Source: Hyphomicrobiales bacterium (GTDB lineage Bacteria; Pseudomonadota; Alphaproteobacteria; Rhizobiales; Rhizobiaceae). From it: DNA of 64,000 nt. Positions 27,536 through 36,965 of this stretch are shown one piece after another. Position 1 is the first letter of the stretch. Each line of letters begins with the position of its first letter. The position numbers and the translations under genes are program-made. The stretch lies in contig UCHV01000011.1 in NCBI GenBank assembly GCA_900472395.1, positions 143,806-207,805 of the forward strand, written 5' to 3'. Under the pieces are notes generated by a model that saw nothing but the letters and a program-made list of their open reading frames with translations, had not been told where the DNA came from and searched no databases.

Positions 27536-28798
27536 TCAGGCTTCGTAACGCTTCAATACCAGCGACGCATTGGTGCCGCCGAAACCGAAGGAATTGGACA
27601 GCGCCACGTTGATATCACGCTTGCGCGCCGTATGCGGAACGAGATCGATCTTGGTCTCGACATCGGGATTGTCGAGGTTGAGCGTCGGCGGCGCGATGTT
27701 GTCGCGGATCGCCAGGGCCGAGAAGATCGCTTCGATTGCACCGGCTGCACCGAGAAGATGTCCGGTCGCCGACTTGGTCGACGACATGGAGATCTTCGAC
27801 GCGCTATCGCCGACCAGACGCTCGACAGCGCCGAGTTCGATCGTGTCGGCCATGGTCGAGGTGCCATGCGCGTTGATGTAGTCGATATCCGACGGCGACA
27901 GGCCGGCGCGCTTCAGCGCCATGGTCATGCAGCGGAACGCGCCATCGCCGTCTTCCGACGGCGCAGTGATATGGAACGCATCACCCGACATGCCGTAACC
28001 GACGACTTCGGCGTAGATCTTTGCGCCGCGCGCCTTGGCGTGTTCCAGTTCTTCGAGAACGACGATACCGGCGCCTTCGCCCATGACGAAACCGTCACGA
28101 TCGCGGTCATAAGGGCGCGAGGCCTTCTGCGGATCATCGTTATACTGGGTGGACAACGCCTTGCAGGCTGCGAAACCGGCCAGCGAGATGCGGCAGATTG
28201 GTGATTCAGCGCCACCGGCAACCATCACGTCCGCATCGCCGAAAGCGATCATGCGGGCTGCATCGCCGATTGCATGCGCTCCGGTCGAGCAGGCGGTGAC
28301 GACGGCATGGTTGGGGCCACGCAGCTTGTGCTTGATCGAAACCTGTCCGGAAACGAGGTTGATCAGACGGCCGGGAATGAAGAAGGGAGAAATGCGGCGC
28401 GGGCCCTTGTCGCGCAGCGTATAGCCGGCTTCGACAATGCCTTCGAGACCGCCGATACCCGAACCGATCAGAACGCCGGTGGCGATCTGGTCTTCGTCGG
28501 TCTGCGGATGCCAGCCGGCATCTGCAAGCGCCATGTCGGCGGCCGCGATGCCGTAGACGATAAAAGGATCGACCTTGCGCTGGTCCTTCGGTTCCATCCA
28601 GTCATCGGCATTATACGTGCCGTTGGAACCGTCGCCGACCGGAATGCGGCACGCGATCTTCGCGGGCAGGTCTTCGACTTCGAATTCGGTTACAAGGCGG
28701 GCCCCGTTCTGACCGGCAAGAATGGCCGACCAGCTGACTTCGGTTCCGCAACCAAGAGGAGATACCATGCCGGTACCGGTGATAACGACACGCCTCAT
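27536..28798 (-). CDS. fabF: 3-oxoacyl-[acyl-carrier-protein] synthase II
   Basis: FabF condenses malonyl-ACP with growing acyl-ACP in type II fatty acid synthesis. The 420-residue protein has the nucleophile Cys170 in VTACSTGAHA, the catalytic histidines in NAHGTSTMADT and SATGHLLGAAG, and the N-terminal RRVVITGTGMVSPLG. The ATG at 28798 is chosen because the family N-terminus starts there; an in-frame start at 28867 adds 23 atypical residues. It lies downstream of acpP, separated by a terminator-like hairpin. Confidence 0.97.
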   Translation of the reverse strand: MRRVVITGTGMVSPLGCGTEVSWSAILAGQNGARLVTEFEVEDLPAKIACRIPVGDGSNGTYNADDWMEPKDQRKVDPFIVYGIAAADMALADAGWHPQTDEDQIATGVLIGSGIGGLEGIVEAGYTLRDKGPRRISPFFIPGRLINLVSGQVSIKHKLRGPNHAVVTACSTGAHAIGDAARMIAFGDADVMVAGGAESPICRISLAGFAACKALSTQYNDDPQKASRPYDRDRDGFVMGEGAGIVVLEELEHAKARGAKIYAEVVGYGMSGDAFHITAPSEDGDGAFRCMTMALKRAGLSPSDIDYINAHGTSTMADTIELGAVERLVGDSASKISMSSTKSATGHLLGAAGAIEAIFSALAIRDNIAPPTLNLDNPDVETKIDLVPHTARKRDINVALSNSFGFGGTNASLVLKRYEA

Positions 28799-28942
28799 GC
28801 CAGCGCCCCACCCTGTCTGTTTGCGGCATGCACCTGGAAACCACGAGGGTTTTCGACAGCGCGCCATGCCTCAGTTTAAGAACTCAGGATATCCGGCAAA
28901 CCATCGAGGCTAAGCCGGATCGCCCGGTAGATAATACTGAAA

Positions 28943-28963
28943 CGGCCCGAACATGCCGGGCCG
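28943..28963 (-). terminator. terminator-like hairpin after acpP
   Basis: CGGCCCG (28943-28949) pairs with CGGGCCG (28957-28963). Read on the minus strand it is followed by TTTCAGTATT, which could end most acpP transcripts and let fewer continue into fabF. Confidence 0.55.
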
Positions 28964-29012
28964 CCATGGAAGATAGCCGTCGCCGGCTTCTCCCGAATAT
29001 CACGTTATCGAA

Positions 29013-29249
29013 TCAGGCCTGGGCCTTCTCGATGAACTTCACGGCGTCGCCGACGGTGAGGATCGAGTCAGCAGCGTCGTCCGGGATTTCAACGCCGAAC
29101 TCTTCTTCGAAAGCCATGACCAGTTCGACGGTGTCGAGCGAGTCCGCGCCCAGATCGTCGATGAAGCTTGCGCCTTCGACAACCTTGTCGGCGTCGACGC
29201 CGAGATGATCAATAACAATTTTCTTTACGCGTTCTGCGATATCGCTCAT
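29013..29249 (-). CDS. acpP: acyl carrier protein
   Basis: AcpP carries acyl chains on a 4'-phosphopantetheine arm attached to Ser37, in the motif [18 protein letters not shown]. The 78-residue, strongly acidic sequence is canonical. A 292-bp gap to fabG upstream holds no other gene and probably the separate strong promoter that acpP usually needs. Confidence 0.98.
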   Translation of the reverse strand: MSDIAERVKKIVIDHLGVDADKVVEGASFIDDLGADSLDTVELVMAFEEEFGVEIPDDAADSILTVGDAVKFIEKAQA

Positions 29250-29541
29250 GTCGGTTTCCTCGACCTTTATCTTAATCGGATGGCCATCAAGGCATCCGCA
29301 CCCTGTTGAAAACCCGAGGCCGCCGTTTCAAGGACAGCGCCGAGGGCAAACTCGTTTCCCGCCGCAAGCTAGGCCCCCAGCCCGTGCAAAAGCACGTGTT
29401 GGCCGCCTACAATCCGGGAGGACTGTTCACAGTCATGGCCCGATTAACACGGTTTCCGCCCGCCGCAAAGCCAGAATTTCAACGGGATGTTACCCGTATA
29501 CAGGCAATTTCGGCAATGGGCGGCTACCCATGCGAACCGGT

Positions 29542-30279
29542 TTAGATCATTGCCATGCCGCCGTTGACGTGCAGCGTCTGACCGGTGACGTAACCTGCCT
29601 CGTTCGAAGCAAGGTAGAGAACGGCAGCGGCAATGTCCGATCCGGCGCCCATGCGCTTCATCGGGATGGCGCCCATGATGGCGTCCTTCTGCTTGTCGTT
29701 CAGCTTGCCGGTCATCGCGCTTTCGATAAAGCCCGGAGCAACGCAGTTGACCGTAACGTTGCGCGTGGCGATTTCCTGCGCCAGCGACTTGGAAAATCCG
29801 ATCATTCCAGCCTTGGAGGCACAGTAGTTTGCCTGGCCGGGATTGCCGGTCACGCCGACGATCGAGGTGATGTTGATGATGCGGCCATGGCGGCGGCGCA
29901 TCATCGGATGCGTCAGCTCGCGCGTCAGGCGGAAGACCGAGGTCAGGTTGACTTCCAGAACCGCATCCCAGTCCTCGTCGGACATGCGCACGAACAGGCC
30001 GTCCTTGGTGATACCGGCATTGTTGACGAGGATATCGACGCCACCGAGAACCTCTTCGGCCTTTTCGCCGAGCGCCTTGACTTCAGCGCGGTCGGAAAGG
30101 TTGGCGGGGAAGATGTGGACGCGATCGCCGAGTTCGGCGGCCAGCGCTTCCAGCTTTTCGACGCGGGTGCCGTGCAGGCCGACGATGGCGCCCTGTGCGT
30201 GCAGCATGCGGGCGATCTCTTCGCCAAGACCACCGGTTGCACCGGTAACGAGAGCCTTGCGGCCGGTCAGATCAAACAT
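29542..30279 (-). CDS. fabG: 3-oxoacyl-[acyl-carrier-protein] reductase
   Basis: FabG is an NADPH-dependent short-chain dehydrogenase that reduces 3-ketoacyl-ACP. The 245-residue protein has the cofactor loop TGATGGLG (12-19), NNAG (86-89) and the catalytic Ser139, Tyr152 and Lys156. The start at 30279 gives the standard MFDLTGRKALVTG beginning; a longer frame to 30357 is not supported. It is 111 bp downstream of fabD. Confidence 0.97.
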   Translation of the reverse strand: MFDLTGRKALVTGATGGLGEEIARMLHAQGAIVGLHGTRVEKLEALAAELGDRVHIFPANLSDRAEVKALGEKAEEVLGGVDILVNNAGITKDGLFVRMSDEDWDAVLEVNLTSVFRLTRELTHPMMRRRHGRIINITSIVGVTGNPGQANYCASKAGMIGFSKSLAQEIATRNVTVNCVAPGFIESAMTGKLNDKQKDAIMGAIPMKRMGAGSDIAAAVLYLASNEAGYVTGQTLHVNGGMAMI

Positions 30280-30390
30280 TGTTCGTTCCTCTTTTGAGAG
30301 CGAATGGGGAGGTGCGATCAGCGGGTAGAAAGCGGCATCAGCGAGGCAAAAGATCACTCGCTGCTCGCCATCCCCTACTCGCTCGCAATA

Positions 30391-31359
30391 TCAGCCGAGA
30401 ATGGCGGCGATCGCCGCGTCGATATCGGCCGGTGCATTCACGGCAATGCCGGAAATATTCTTGTCGATGCGGCGGGCAAGGCCCGTCAGCACTTTTCCCG
30501 AACCGACTTCATAAAGCGTGGTGACGCCATTGGCGCCGAACCACTCGACCGTTTCGCGCCAGCGCACCTGGCCGGTGACCTGGGTAACCAGCAGGCTGGC
30601 GATTTCTTCCGCATCGTAAACCGGGGCGGCGCGCACATTGGCAATGACCGGCACGACCGGGTTGTGCTTTTCGACCTTGTCGAGCGCATGGCGCATGGCG
30701 ACTGCGGCCGGCGCCATCAGGTCGCTGTGGAAAGGTGCGGAAACCGGAAGCATGATGGCGCGCTTGGCGCCCTTTTCCGTGGCCAGAGCCGCTGCCTTTT
30801 CGACAGCTGCCTTGGAGCCGGAAATGACCAGCTGGCCACCGCCATTGTCGTTGGCGATCTGGCAGATGCCGGTTTCACGAGCGGCAACGCAGATGGCTTC
30901 GACATCGCTGTGCTCAAGACCGATAATCGCCGCCATGGCGCCCTCGCCGACCGGAACGGCCGACTGCATGGCATCGCCACGGATGCGCAGAAGGCGGGCG
31001 GTGTCTGCCAGCGAAAAGGTGCCAGCGGCACAGAGAGCCGAATATTCGCCGAGCGAGTGGCCGGCAACAAAACCGACATGGCTCTTCAGATCGAGGCCTC
31101 GGGCTTCAAGAACACGCAAGGCTGCAATCGAAACGGCCATCAGCGCCGGCTGCGCATTGGCAGTCAGCGTCAGCGTGTCTTCCGGGCCGCTCCACATGAT
31201 CTCGGAGAGTTTCTGGCCGAGTGCATCATCGACTTCCTGGAAAACCGCACGGGCTTCCGGAAAGGCGTTGGCCAGGTCCTTGCCCATGCCGACGGCCTGG
31301 CTGCCCTGGCCGGGGAATGTGAATGCGATGGTCGCAGAATTACGCTCTGAAGTGCTCAT
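30391..31359 (-). CDS. fabD: malonyl-CoA:ACP transacylase
   Basis: FabD transfers malonyl from CoA to ACP to feed chain elongation. The 322-residue protein has FPGQGSQ near the start, the nucleophile Ser102 in GHSLGEY, the Arg-containing region after it, and the catalytic His in SAPFHSDLM. It is the first gene of the fabD-fabG-acpP-fabF run. ATG 31359 is preferred to the in-frame start at 31395. Confidence 0.97.
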   Translation of the reverse strand: MSTSERNSATIAFTFPGQGSQAVGMGKDLANAFPEARAVFQEVDDALGQKLSEIMWSGPEDTLTLTANAQPALMAVSIAALRVLEARGLDLKSHVGFVAGHSLGEYSALCAAGTFSLADTARLLRIRGDAMQSAVPVGEGAMAAIIGLEHSDVEAICVAARETGICQIANDNGGGQLVISGSKAAVEKAAALATEKGAKRAIMLPVSAPFHSDLMAPAAVAMRHALDKVEKHNPVVPVIANVRAAPVYDAEEIASLLVTQVTGQVRWRETVEWFGANGVTTLYEVGSGKVLTGLARRIDKNISGIAVNAPADIDAAIAAILG

Positions 31360-31453
31360 GGGGGTCGTTTCCTTTCCCTGAATTTGCCTCTCCATTCACA
31401 TTCCGGCCTTGAGAGTCAAGGGTTTCGGGGTTTTGGCCACCCCTTACCCCCTG

Positions 31454-32743
31454 TTAACCGCCCGAAACCAGGCCCATCACCTCGTTGATGCACAGGACCA
31501 CGAACAGCAGCGCGGCAGCACCAAGCAGTCCGTTCGACAGCCAGCCATTGCGCCATTCTTTTGGCACGCGTGAGGAGTTCAGCAGCCAGATGAGAGTAAT
31601 GGCGAGGAACGGCATGAAGAAGGCCCCGAGCGCGCCATAAATGATGACGAGCGTGAACGGGCGGCCGAACCACAAAAGCGCCATCGGCGGAATGGTGAGC
31701 CAGAACAGGTAGAACTTGAAAGCCGGCGTCTTTTCCAGACCTTCGCGCGAACCGCTTTCGCCACCGCGCACGGTGCGGACGAAATCGGCGAACAGCAGCG
31801 ACACGCCGTGCCAGACACCGAGAATGGAAGAGATGGTGGTGGCGAAGAAACCGACCAGGAAGGTTTTCGCGACGAACGGGCCAAAACGATCCTCAAGCAC
31901 CTTGTCGAGATCGAGCAGGCCGCGGTCACCCGTCGAAAGGGCAATCTGCGCCGTATAGAGCAGTTCGGCACCGACGATCAGCATGGCAACGACAAAAATG
32001 CCGGTCATGATATAAGCGACGCGGTTGTCGAGACGCATGACGCCCATCCAAGCAGGCGTTCTCCAGCCCTTGGCATTCACCCAGTAACCGTAGGACGCCA
32101 TGGTGATGGTACCGCCGACGCCGCCGATCAGGCCAAGCGTATAGATGGCGGATCCTTCCGGGATGCTTGGCACGAGACCGGCAAGTGCATTGCCGACATC
32201 CGGCACGACGAGAATGGCAATGCCGACAACGATGACGAACATGATGGCGATGAAGATCTTCATCACGTTCTCGAAGACTTCATAACGGTTGAAGGCGACG
32301 AAGGCGGCGCAGGTCAGGCCCGAGAGCATGGCCCAGGCCCAGAGCGGCAGGAAGGGGAAAAGGGCTGCGAGCGGCAGAGCCGTGGCGCTCATGGCGGTGG
32401 CGCCATACACAAAACCCCAGATCATGATGTAGATGCCGAAATACCAGCTCGTCCATTTGCCGAGCGACTTCCAGCCGTCCAACATGGTGGAGCCGGTGGC
32501 GAGGTGATAGCGGGCAGAACCTTCAGCCAGCGCGATCTTGACGATGCAGCCGATGACGGCTGCCCAGAGAAGCGCATAACCGAAACGCGAACCGGCGATC
32601 AGTGTCGCTACCAGATCGCCAGCGCCGACACCGGTCACGGCCACGACAATGCCGGGACCGATAAGCTTCCAACGCCCCGTCTTCGGCGGATCGCCGGCAT
32701 CGGGAAAACCGCGTTCGTCAAATTGCGCCCGATTGTCTGCCAT
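31454..32743 (-). CDS. divergent Nramp-family divalent metal transporter
   Basis: The 429-residue protein has about eleven membrane segments with the Nramp/MntH fold layout. The first helix, which in canonical manganese/iron importers carries DPGN, here reads GVGAGDL (38-44). The sixth, expected to have the metal-binding Met-Pro-His, reads TITMASYGYW. It belongs to the Nramp-related clade with altered metal sites, so the ion may be other than Mn/Fe (for example Mg), or it may be a different solute. ATG 32743 has GGAGGAA upstream and replaces an in-frame start at 32884. It is divergent from the aldo/keto reductase. Confidence 0.82.
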   Translation of the reverse strand: MADNRAQFDERGFPDAGDPPKTGRWKLIGPGIVVAVTGVGAGDLVATLIAGSRFGYALLWAAVIGCIVKIALAEGSARYHLATGSTMLDGWKSLGKWTSWYFGIYIMIWGFVYGATAMSATALPLAALFPFLPLWAWAMLSGLTCAAFVAFNRYEVFENVMKIFIAIMFVIVVGIAILVVPDVGNALAGLVPSIPEGSAIYTLGLIGGVGGTITMASYGYWVNAKGWRTPAWMGVMRLDNRVAYIMTGIFVVAMLIVGAELLYTAQIALSTGDRGLLDLDKVLEDRFGPFVAKTFLVGFFATTISSILGVWHGVSLLFADFVRTVRGGESGSREGLEKTPAFKFYLFWLTIPPMALLWFGRPFTLVIIYGALGAFFMPFLAITLIWLLNSSRVPKEWRNGWLSNGLLGAAALLFVVLCINEVMGLVSGG

Positions 32744-32949
32744 CCAGTTCCTCCGCAAAATTATTCTAAACCTGTTCGTTTTATGGAGCCAAAGCGCACC
32801 ACTTTCGAATGAGTTAGAACTTTTCCTGCGTTTTCGACCCCGAAGACATAAAATTTTCGCGATCTTGCCGTGAAACCGCGGCATTCAGGCCTTGCGTGAG
32901 GTCAAATCCCGCTTAAATTTGTCCTCTTCAAAGACGGGACGATTTTTCC

Positions 32950-33993
32950 ATGAAATTCAACAAACTCGGCCGGACGGATATTTCCGTTTCGGAAATCTGC
33001 CTCGGCACCATGACCTGGGGTACACAGAATACGGAAGCCGAAGCCCACGCACAGATGGATTATGCCGTCGAACATGGCGTCAATTTCTTCGATACCGCCG
33101 AGCTTTATCCCACCACACCCGTCAGCGGCGAAACCTATGGCCGCACCGAAGAACATATCGGCACGTGGCTGAAAAAGACCGGGCAGCGCGATAAAATCGT
33201 GCTCGCCACCAAGATCGCCGGTGGTGGACGGCCGCATATCCGCGAAGGCCGCCCGATCACGCCTCAGACGATCCGCGAGGCTGTCGATGCCAGCCTGAAG
33301 CGCCTGCAGACCGACCATATCGACCTCTATCAGATCCACTGGCCGAACCGCGATCATTATCATTTCCGTGGCGCATGGAATTTTGACGCTTCCAAACAGG
33401 ACCGCGAAAAATCGGTGACCGGCATTGCCCAGAAGCTGGAAACGCTGAATGAACTGGTCAAGGCCGGCAAGATCCGCACGATCGGCCTTTCCAACGAAAC
33501 CGCCTGGGGCACGATGCAATATCTGCGTCAGGCGGAAGACAAGGGTTTTCCGCGCGTCGTTTCCATCCAGAACGAATACAACCTTCTGTACCGCGCCTTC
33601 GATCTCGACATGGCGGAAGTGTCGCATCACGGCGATGTCGGCCTGCTTGCGTATTCGCCACTCGCGGCTGGCCTGCTCTCCGGCAAATATCTGGGCGGTG
33701 CGCGCCCGGCCGGATCACGCGCAACCATCAACGAAAATCTCGGCGGCCGATTGCAGCCGCATCAGGAACCTGCCGTTGCAGCCTATGTCGACCTTGCCAG
33801 GAAGTACGGCCTTGATCCGGCACAGCTTGCCATCGCCTTCTGCCTGACGCGCCCGTTCATGGCCTCGGTCATTATCGGGGCCACAAGCATGGAACAGTTG
33901 AAGGCGGATATCGGCGCCGCCGACCTCACTATCTCGGAAGAAATTCTGGCGGACATTGCCACGATCCACCGGCAGTATCCGGCGCCGATCTGA
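32950..33993 (+). CDS. aldo/keto reductase (Tas-like)
   Basis: This 347-residue NADP-dependent oxidoreductase has a TIM-barrel. Catalytic residues are in FFDTAELYP (Asp, Tyr), the lysine in LATKIAGG and the histidine in YQIHWPNRDH. The cofactor-binding IIGATSMEQLKADI is near the C-terminus. It resembles the Tas/YajO group, whose physiological substrates are mostly unknown. It ends at a strong terminator. Confidence 0.92.
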   Translation: MKFNKLGRTDISVSEICLGTMTWGTQNTEAEAHAQMDYAVEHGVNFFDTAELYPTTPVSGETYGRTEEHIGTWLKKTGQRDKIVLATKIAGGGRPHIREGRPITPQTIREAVDASLKRLQTDHIDLYQIHWPNRDHYHFRGAWNFDASKQDREKSVTGIAQKLETLNELVKAGKIRTIGLSNETAWGTMQYLRQAEDKGFPRVVSIQNEYNLLYRAFDLDMAEVSHHGDVGLLAYSPLAAGLLSGKYLGGARPAGSRATINENLGGRLQPHQEPAVAAYVDLARKYGLDPAQLAIAFCLTRPFMASVIIGATSMEQLKADIGAADLTISEEILADIATIHRQYPAPI

Positions 33994-34016
33994 GGCGCTG
34001 CTCACGTTATCCATGC

Positions 34017-34046
34017 ACGGCACGCGGGCGACCGCGTGCCGTTTTT
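34017..34046 (+). terminator. terminator after aldo/keto reductase
   Basis: An 11-bp perfect stem (34017-34027 with 34032-34042), GCGA tetraloop and TTTTT tail form a textbook intrinsic terminator. Confidence 0.92.
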
Positions 34047-34370
34047 CGTCTCGGGATTTCTCGCGGCAGGCTGGGTGATTCGCATCAAGCGCAACGGCCA
34101 ACGCACTTAAGGGATCGCTAATTTCAGTGTGCAGCCTGTGGAATACGCCGCTTTGCGTGCCGCCGCGAGGCAGTTTCGATACTTGCGCATGCGTCGGTAA
34201 TATCCTGTTAACGAACGCGCCAAGCGTTTTGTGCGTCGCACTTTTCGTCTGCGAAGCCCAACGCTAACTTTTCCGTCAATCAGTCACAAACCCGCTGCCG
34301 CCGGTCGCATCCTGCGTCCGATAGCTTTTTGCATCCAATCGGCAGCCTCAAGATCGCGGAAGAGAAAACC
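34047..34370. other. intergenic stretch without supported gene
   Basis: Between the terminator and the hypothetical gene I see no conserved coding frame. The stretch is mixed in composition and probably contains the promoter of the gene at 34371. Confidence 0.5.
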
Positions 34371-34751
34371 ATGACGATCAACGCCATCAGTTCGCTCCAG
34401 CGCTCGCTTTATACCGGCAATGACGCAGCCCTTCTGGTTACGCCGGCCATGGGCTCGTCGGCGACGACAATCCTCAGCCAGCCCCTGATCCCTCAAAGCG
34501 AGCCGGAAACCGGCTTTCAGAACGAGACCGGCAATTCGGGCCAGCCGATGCTTGCAAGGATCGTGGAAATTCTCGACTTGATGCGCCCCTTGCAAAAGAC
34601 CGCGTCCGAGGATGTCATGCAAAATCCGGCCCACGACGATAGCGTCAGGGCGGTTTCGGCCTTTCTCGATAGTATCGAAGAGGATGAAATCTTCTCGCAG
34701 CCGGTCGGGACCGACCCATCCGACCTGCAAAACCTCTACCGTCACTTCTGA
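34371..34751 (+). CDS. hypothetical protein
   Basis: This 126-residue acidic protein begins MTINAISSLQRSLYTGN. It is polar, rich in Ser/Thr/Gln at the start, with a helical stretch ARIVEILDLMRPLQK and an acidic end (FLDSIEEDEIF). There is no signal peptide or membrane segment and no recognised domain. ATG 34371 follows GAAGAGAAAACC; an in-frame ATG at 34329 lacks a ribosome site. A hairpin with T-run follows the stop, which supports a real transcription unit. The sequence pattern suggests a small cytoplasmic adaptor, but no function is proposed. Confidence 0.55.
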   Translation: MTINAISSLQRSLYTGNDAALLVTPAMGSSATTILSQPLIPQSEPETGFQNETGNSGQPMLARIVEILDLMRPLQKTASEDVMQNPAHDDSVRAVSAFLDSIEEDEIFSQPVGTDPSDLQNLYRHF

Positions 34752-34767
34752 CGTTCCCACTCTGTCG

Positions 34768-34794
34768 AAACCGGTTGTCCGCCAGCCGGTTTTC
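34768..34794 (+). terminator. terminator after hypothetical gene
   Basis: AAACCGG (34768-34774) pairs with CCGGTTT (34786-34792), with T-rich sequence after. Confidence 0.6.
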
Positions 34795-34815
34795 CACTCC
34801 TGCATCACCCTCCCC

Positions 34816-34843
34816 TTGCCTTTGCCGCAAAAATCCGTATAAG
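34816..34843 (+). promoter_or_regulatory. rpsF: promoter of the rpsF operon
   Basis: TTGCCT (34816-34821) and TATAAG (34838-34843) at 16-bp spacing would start transcription near 34850, giving a leader of about 215 nt before rpsF. Confidence 0.55.
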
Positions 34844-34883
34844 CCGCCGTGTTCGACACATCCGGTCTTCTGGCTGGTGGCTG

Positions 34884-34942
34884 TACGGAGGGCGGGTTCC
34901 AGATCAGGAACCGCACGGACCGCAGGGTCCAAGCCTCCCGTG
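34884..34942 (+). ncRNA. structured rpsF leader, candidate S6:S18 autoregulatory RNA
   Basis: A closing stem (ACGGAGG 34885-34891 with CCTCCCGT 34934-34941, one bulge) encloses two hairpins: GGTTCC/GGAACC (34895-34912) and GGACC/GGTCC (34917-34930). The result is a three-way junction with exposed CCG triplets. A leader RNA that binds the S6:S18 complex and represses rpsF operons is known in many bacteria. This location fits, but the exact consensus was not checked. Confidence 0.5.
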
Positions 34943-35066
34943 TCTCCGCTCTCGACCGTCTCGAAACAACAACTTTTCTTGCCGGCGTTTTCGCCTTCAG
35001 GAGCAGTCGTTGAGGCTTAGCCGCCGAGGTCCGGATGAAAACAAACGCAAGAAAAGGCAAAGTTAC

Positions 35067-35510
35067 ATGGCTCTTTACGAACACGTATTCCTTGCCCGAC
35101 AGGATATGTCCGCACAGCAGGTCGACGCCCTCGTAGAACAGTACAAGGGTGTCCTCGAAGCTAACGGCGGCAAGGTCGGGCGCGTAGAAAACTGGGGCTT
35201 GAAGTCCCTGACCTACCGCATGAAGAAGAACCGCAAGGCTCACTACGCTCTGATGGACATCGATGCTCCGGCTGCTGCCGTGCACGAAATGGAACGTCAG
35301 ATGCGCATCAACGAAGACGTTCTTCGCTACATGACGATCGCCGTCGAGAAGCACGAAGAAGGTCCGTCTGCCATGATGCAGAAGCGCGACCGTGACGACC
35401 GTCCGCGTCGTGACGGCGACGACCGTGGCCCGCGCCGCGAGTTCGGTGACCGCCCGCCGCGTCGTGACGGCGACTTCCAGCGCGCGCCGCGTCCGGCTCG
35501 CGAAGCTTAA
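35067..35510 (+). CDS. rpsF: 30S ribosomal protein S6
   Basis: S6 binds 16S rRNA in the platform together with S18. The 147-residue protein has the core fold ([33 protein letters not shown]) followed by an alphaproteobacterial C-terminal tail of about 40 residues made of repeated Arg/Asp-rich motifs ([21 protein letters not shown]). ATG 35067 lies 23 nt upstream-coupled to a suitable ribosome site; the in-frame start at 35010 would add a basic leader and is rejected. rpsR follows after 23 bp. Confidence 0.97.
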   Translation: MALYEHVFLARQDMSAQQVDALVEQYKGVLEANGGKVGRVENWGLKSLTYRMKKNRKAHYALMDIDAPAAAVHEMERQMRINEDVLRYMTIAVEKHEEGPSAMMQKRDRDDRPRRDGDDRGPRREFGDRPPRRDGDFQRAPRPAREA

Positions 35511-35533
35511 TCGGCTAGAAGGGATCAAACACA

Positions 35534-35776
35534 ATGGCTGAATCTTCTCCGGCTCGCCGCCCGTTCCATCGTCGTCGCAAGACCTGCCCGTTCTCGGGTG
35601 CAAACGCGCCGAAGATCGACTACAAGGACGTTCGTCTTCTGCAGCGCTACATCTCTGAGCGCGGCAAGATCGTTCCTTCGCGTATCACTGCAGTTTCCCA
35701 GAAGAAGCAGCGCGAACTGGCCCAGGCCATCAAGCGCGCCCGTTTCCTCGGCCTGCTGCCGTACGTTGTTGCTTAA
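35534..35776 (+). CDS. rpsR: 30S ribosomal protein S18
   Basis: S18 is the partner of S6 in the 30S platform. The 80-residue basic protein has the family pattern [28 protein letters not shown] and [13 protein letters not shown]. It ends at an 11-bp-stem hairpin, so expression of the downstream DUF2232 and rplI genes may depend partly on read-through or on a separate promoter. Confidence 0.98.
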   Translation: MAESSPARRPFHRRRKTCPFSGANAPKIDYKDVRLLQRYISERGKIVPSRITAVSQKKQRELAQAIKRARFLGLLPYVVA

Positions 35777-35786
35777 TTGAACTACC

Positions 35787-35817
35787 GACCCTCAGATTGC
35801 TGATCTGAGGGTCGTTT
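35787..35817 (+). terminator. hairpin after rpsR
   Basis: GACCCTCAGAT (35787-35797) pairs with ATCTGAGGGTC (35803-35813), loop TGCTG, then GTTT. The short T run may allow read-through to the next gene. Confidence 0.7.
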
Positions 35818-35935
35818 CCCTTCCGCGTTGGGCGCGGATCGGGCCGAACTGCCGGCCAAAAGGCCAAAACCCATGTTGGGGATTTCAAGGCGACAAGCCC
35901 TCCCCTAACTGCTCGACACGCAGGACAGCGAAACC

Positions 35936-36946
35936 GTGAACGCACAGATAAAGACAGTATTGCCGACCGGCATCATCGCCGGCATTGCCGCGACCATGCT
36001 GGTGCTGGGCGCGTCTACGCAGTCGTTCCTGTCGACTTTCCTTTTTGCTTCCTCCGCTCTTCCCATTCTGATTGCAGGACTAGGCTGGGGCAATCGCGCG
36101 GCTGTTGTTGCCATCATCACGTCTGCGCTGCTCGGCTCGATCATGGTATCGCCGTGGTTTGCTCTGATGATCGGCATTTTCACGCTGGTTCCCGCAGGCT
36201 GGCTTTCGCATCTTGCCAATCTGGCACGTCCGGCATCCGAACTCGGCGGCCCCGACAATCTGATGGCCTGGTATCCGATCTCGGATATCCTCATGCACCT
36301 GTGCGGCCTTGTCGCAATCGCCCTGGTCATTCTCGGCGTGATGATCGGCTACGGCCCGGAATTGACCAATGCCGCCGTCGACGCCATGAGCGCGACGCTG
36401 AACGACCCGACTTCGGAATTTGCACGCGACCCGCAGGCGGCGGCGCAACTTCAGGCAAGCCTTGTGCAGACCAAGTCGATCATCGTGCTGCTGATGCCGA
36501 TCGTTCAGGGTGCCGCATGGGTCATGCTGCTGTTCGCAGCGTTCTATTTCGCGGTGCGCATCGTTTCCCGTTCCGGCCGCGCGCTTCGTCCGCGCGAAGA
36601 CATGCCGTCTGCGCTGCGCATGAACCGCCATGCCATCTTCATCTTCCTCGCCGGCATCCTGATGATGTTTGCCGGTGGAGTGCCGGCCATGATCGGCGCC
36701 ACGATCTGCGGCGCTTTTGGTGGCGGCTTTATCATGGCGGGGTTCGCCTCGCTGCATTTCCGCAGTCTCGGCAAGGACTGGCGCATTCCGGCGCTGACCC
36801 TTTGCTACATTTCCTCGATGATGATGCTGCCGGTCTTTGCCGTGCTCATCCTCGGGCTTTTCGATACCCGCCGCACGATCGCACTGACACCGGTGCGCGC
36901 GCCCGACGGCAAACAGACACAAACCGATATCAACGAACAGAACTGA
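35936..36946 (+). CDS. DUF2232 family membrane protein
   Basis: This 336-residue protein has eight or more hydrophobic segments. It belongs to the DUF2232/YybS-like group that sits between rpsR and rplI in rhizobia and relatives. The role is unknown. The start is GTG 35936, giving [19 protein letters not shown]. rplI starts 19 bp after the stop, so the two are cotranscribed. Confidence 0.85.
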   Translation: MNAQIKTVLPTGIIAGIAATMLVLGASTQSFLSTFLFASSALPILIAGLGWGNRAAVVAIITSALLGSIMVSPWFALMIGIFTLVPAGWLSHLANLARPASELGGPDNLMAWYPISDILMHLCGLVAIALVILGVMIGYGPELTNAAVDAMSATLNDPTSEFARDPQAAAQLQASLVQTKSIIVLLMPIVQGAAWVMLLFAAFYFAVRIVSRSGRALRPREDMPSALRMNRHAIFIFLAGILMMFAGGVPAMIGATICGAFGGGFIMAGFASLHFRSLGKDWRIPALTLCYISSMMMLPVFAVLILGLFDTRRTIALTPVRAPDGKQTQTDINEQN

Positions 36947-36965
36947 CACCCGAAAGGATAATACA

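Noticed and set aside
32744..32949. Possible Irr/ICE or other metal-responsive box before the Nramp-like gene
   Set aside because: Only a half-site (TTTAGAA read on the minus strand) and a distant inverted TTCTAA/TTAGAA pair 44 bp apart; no complete palindrome.
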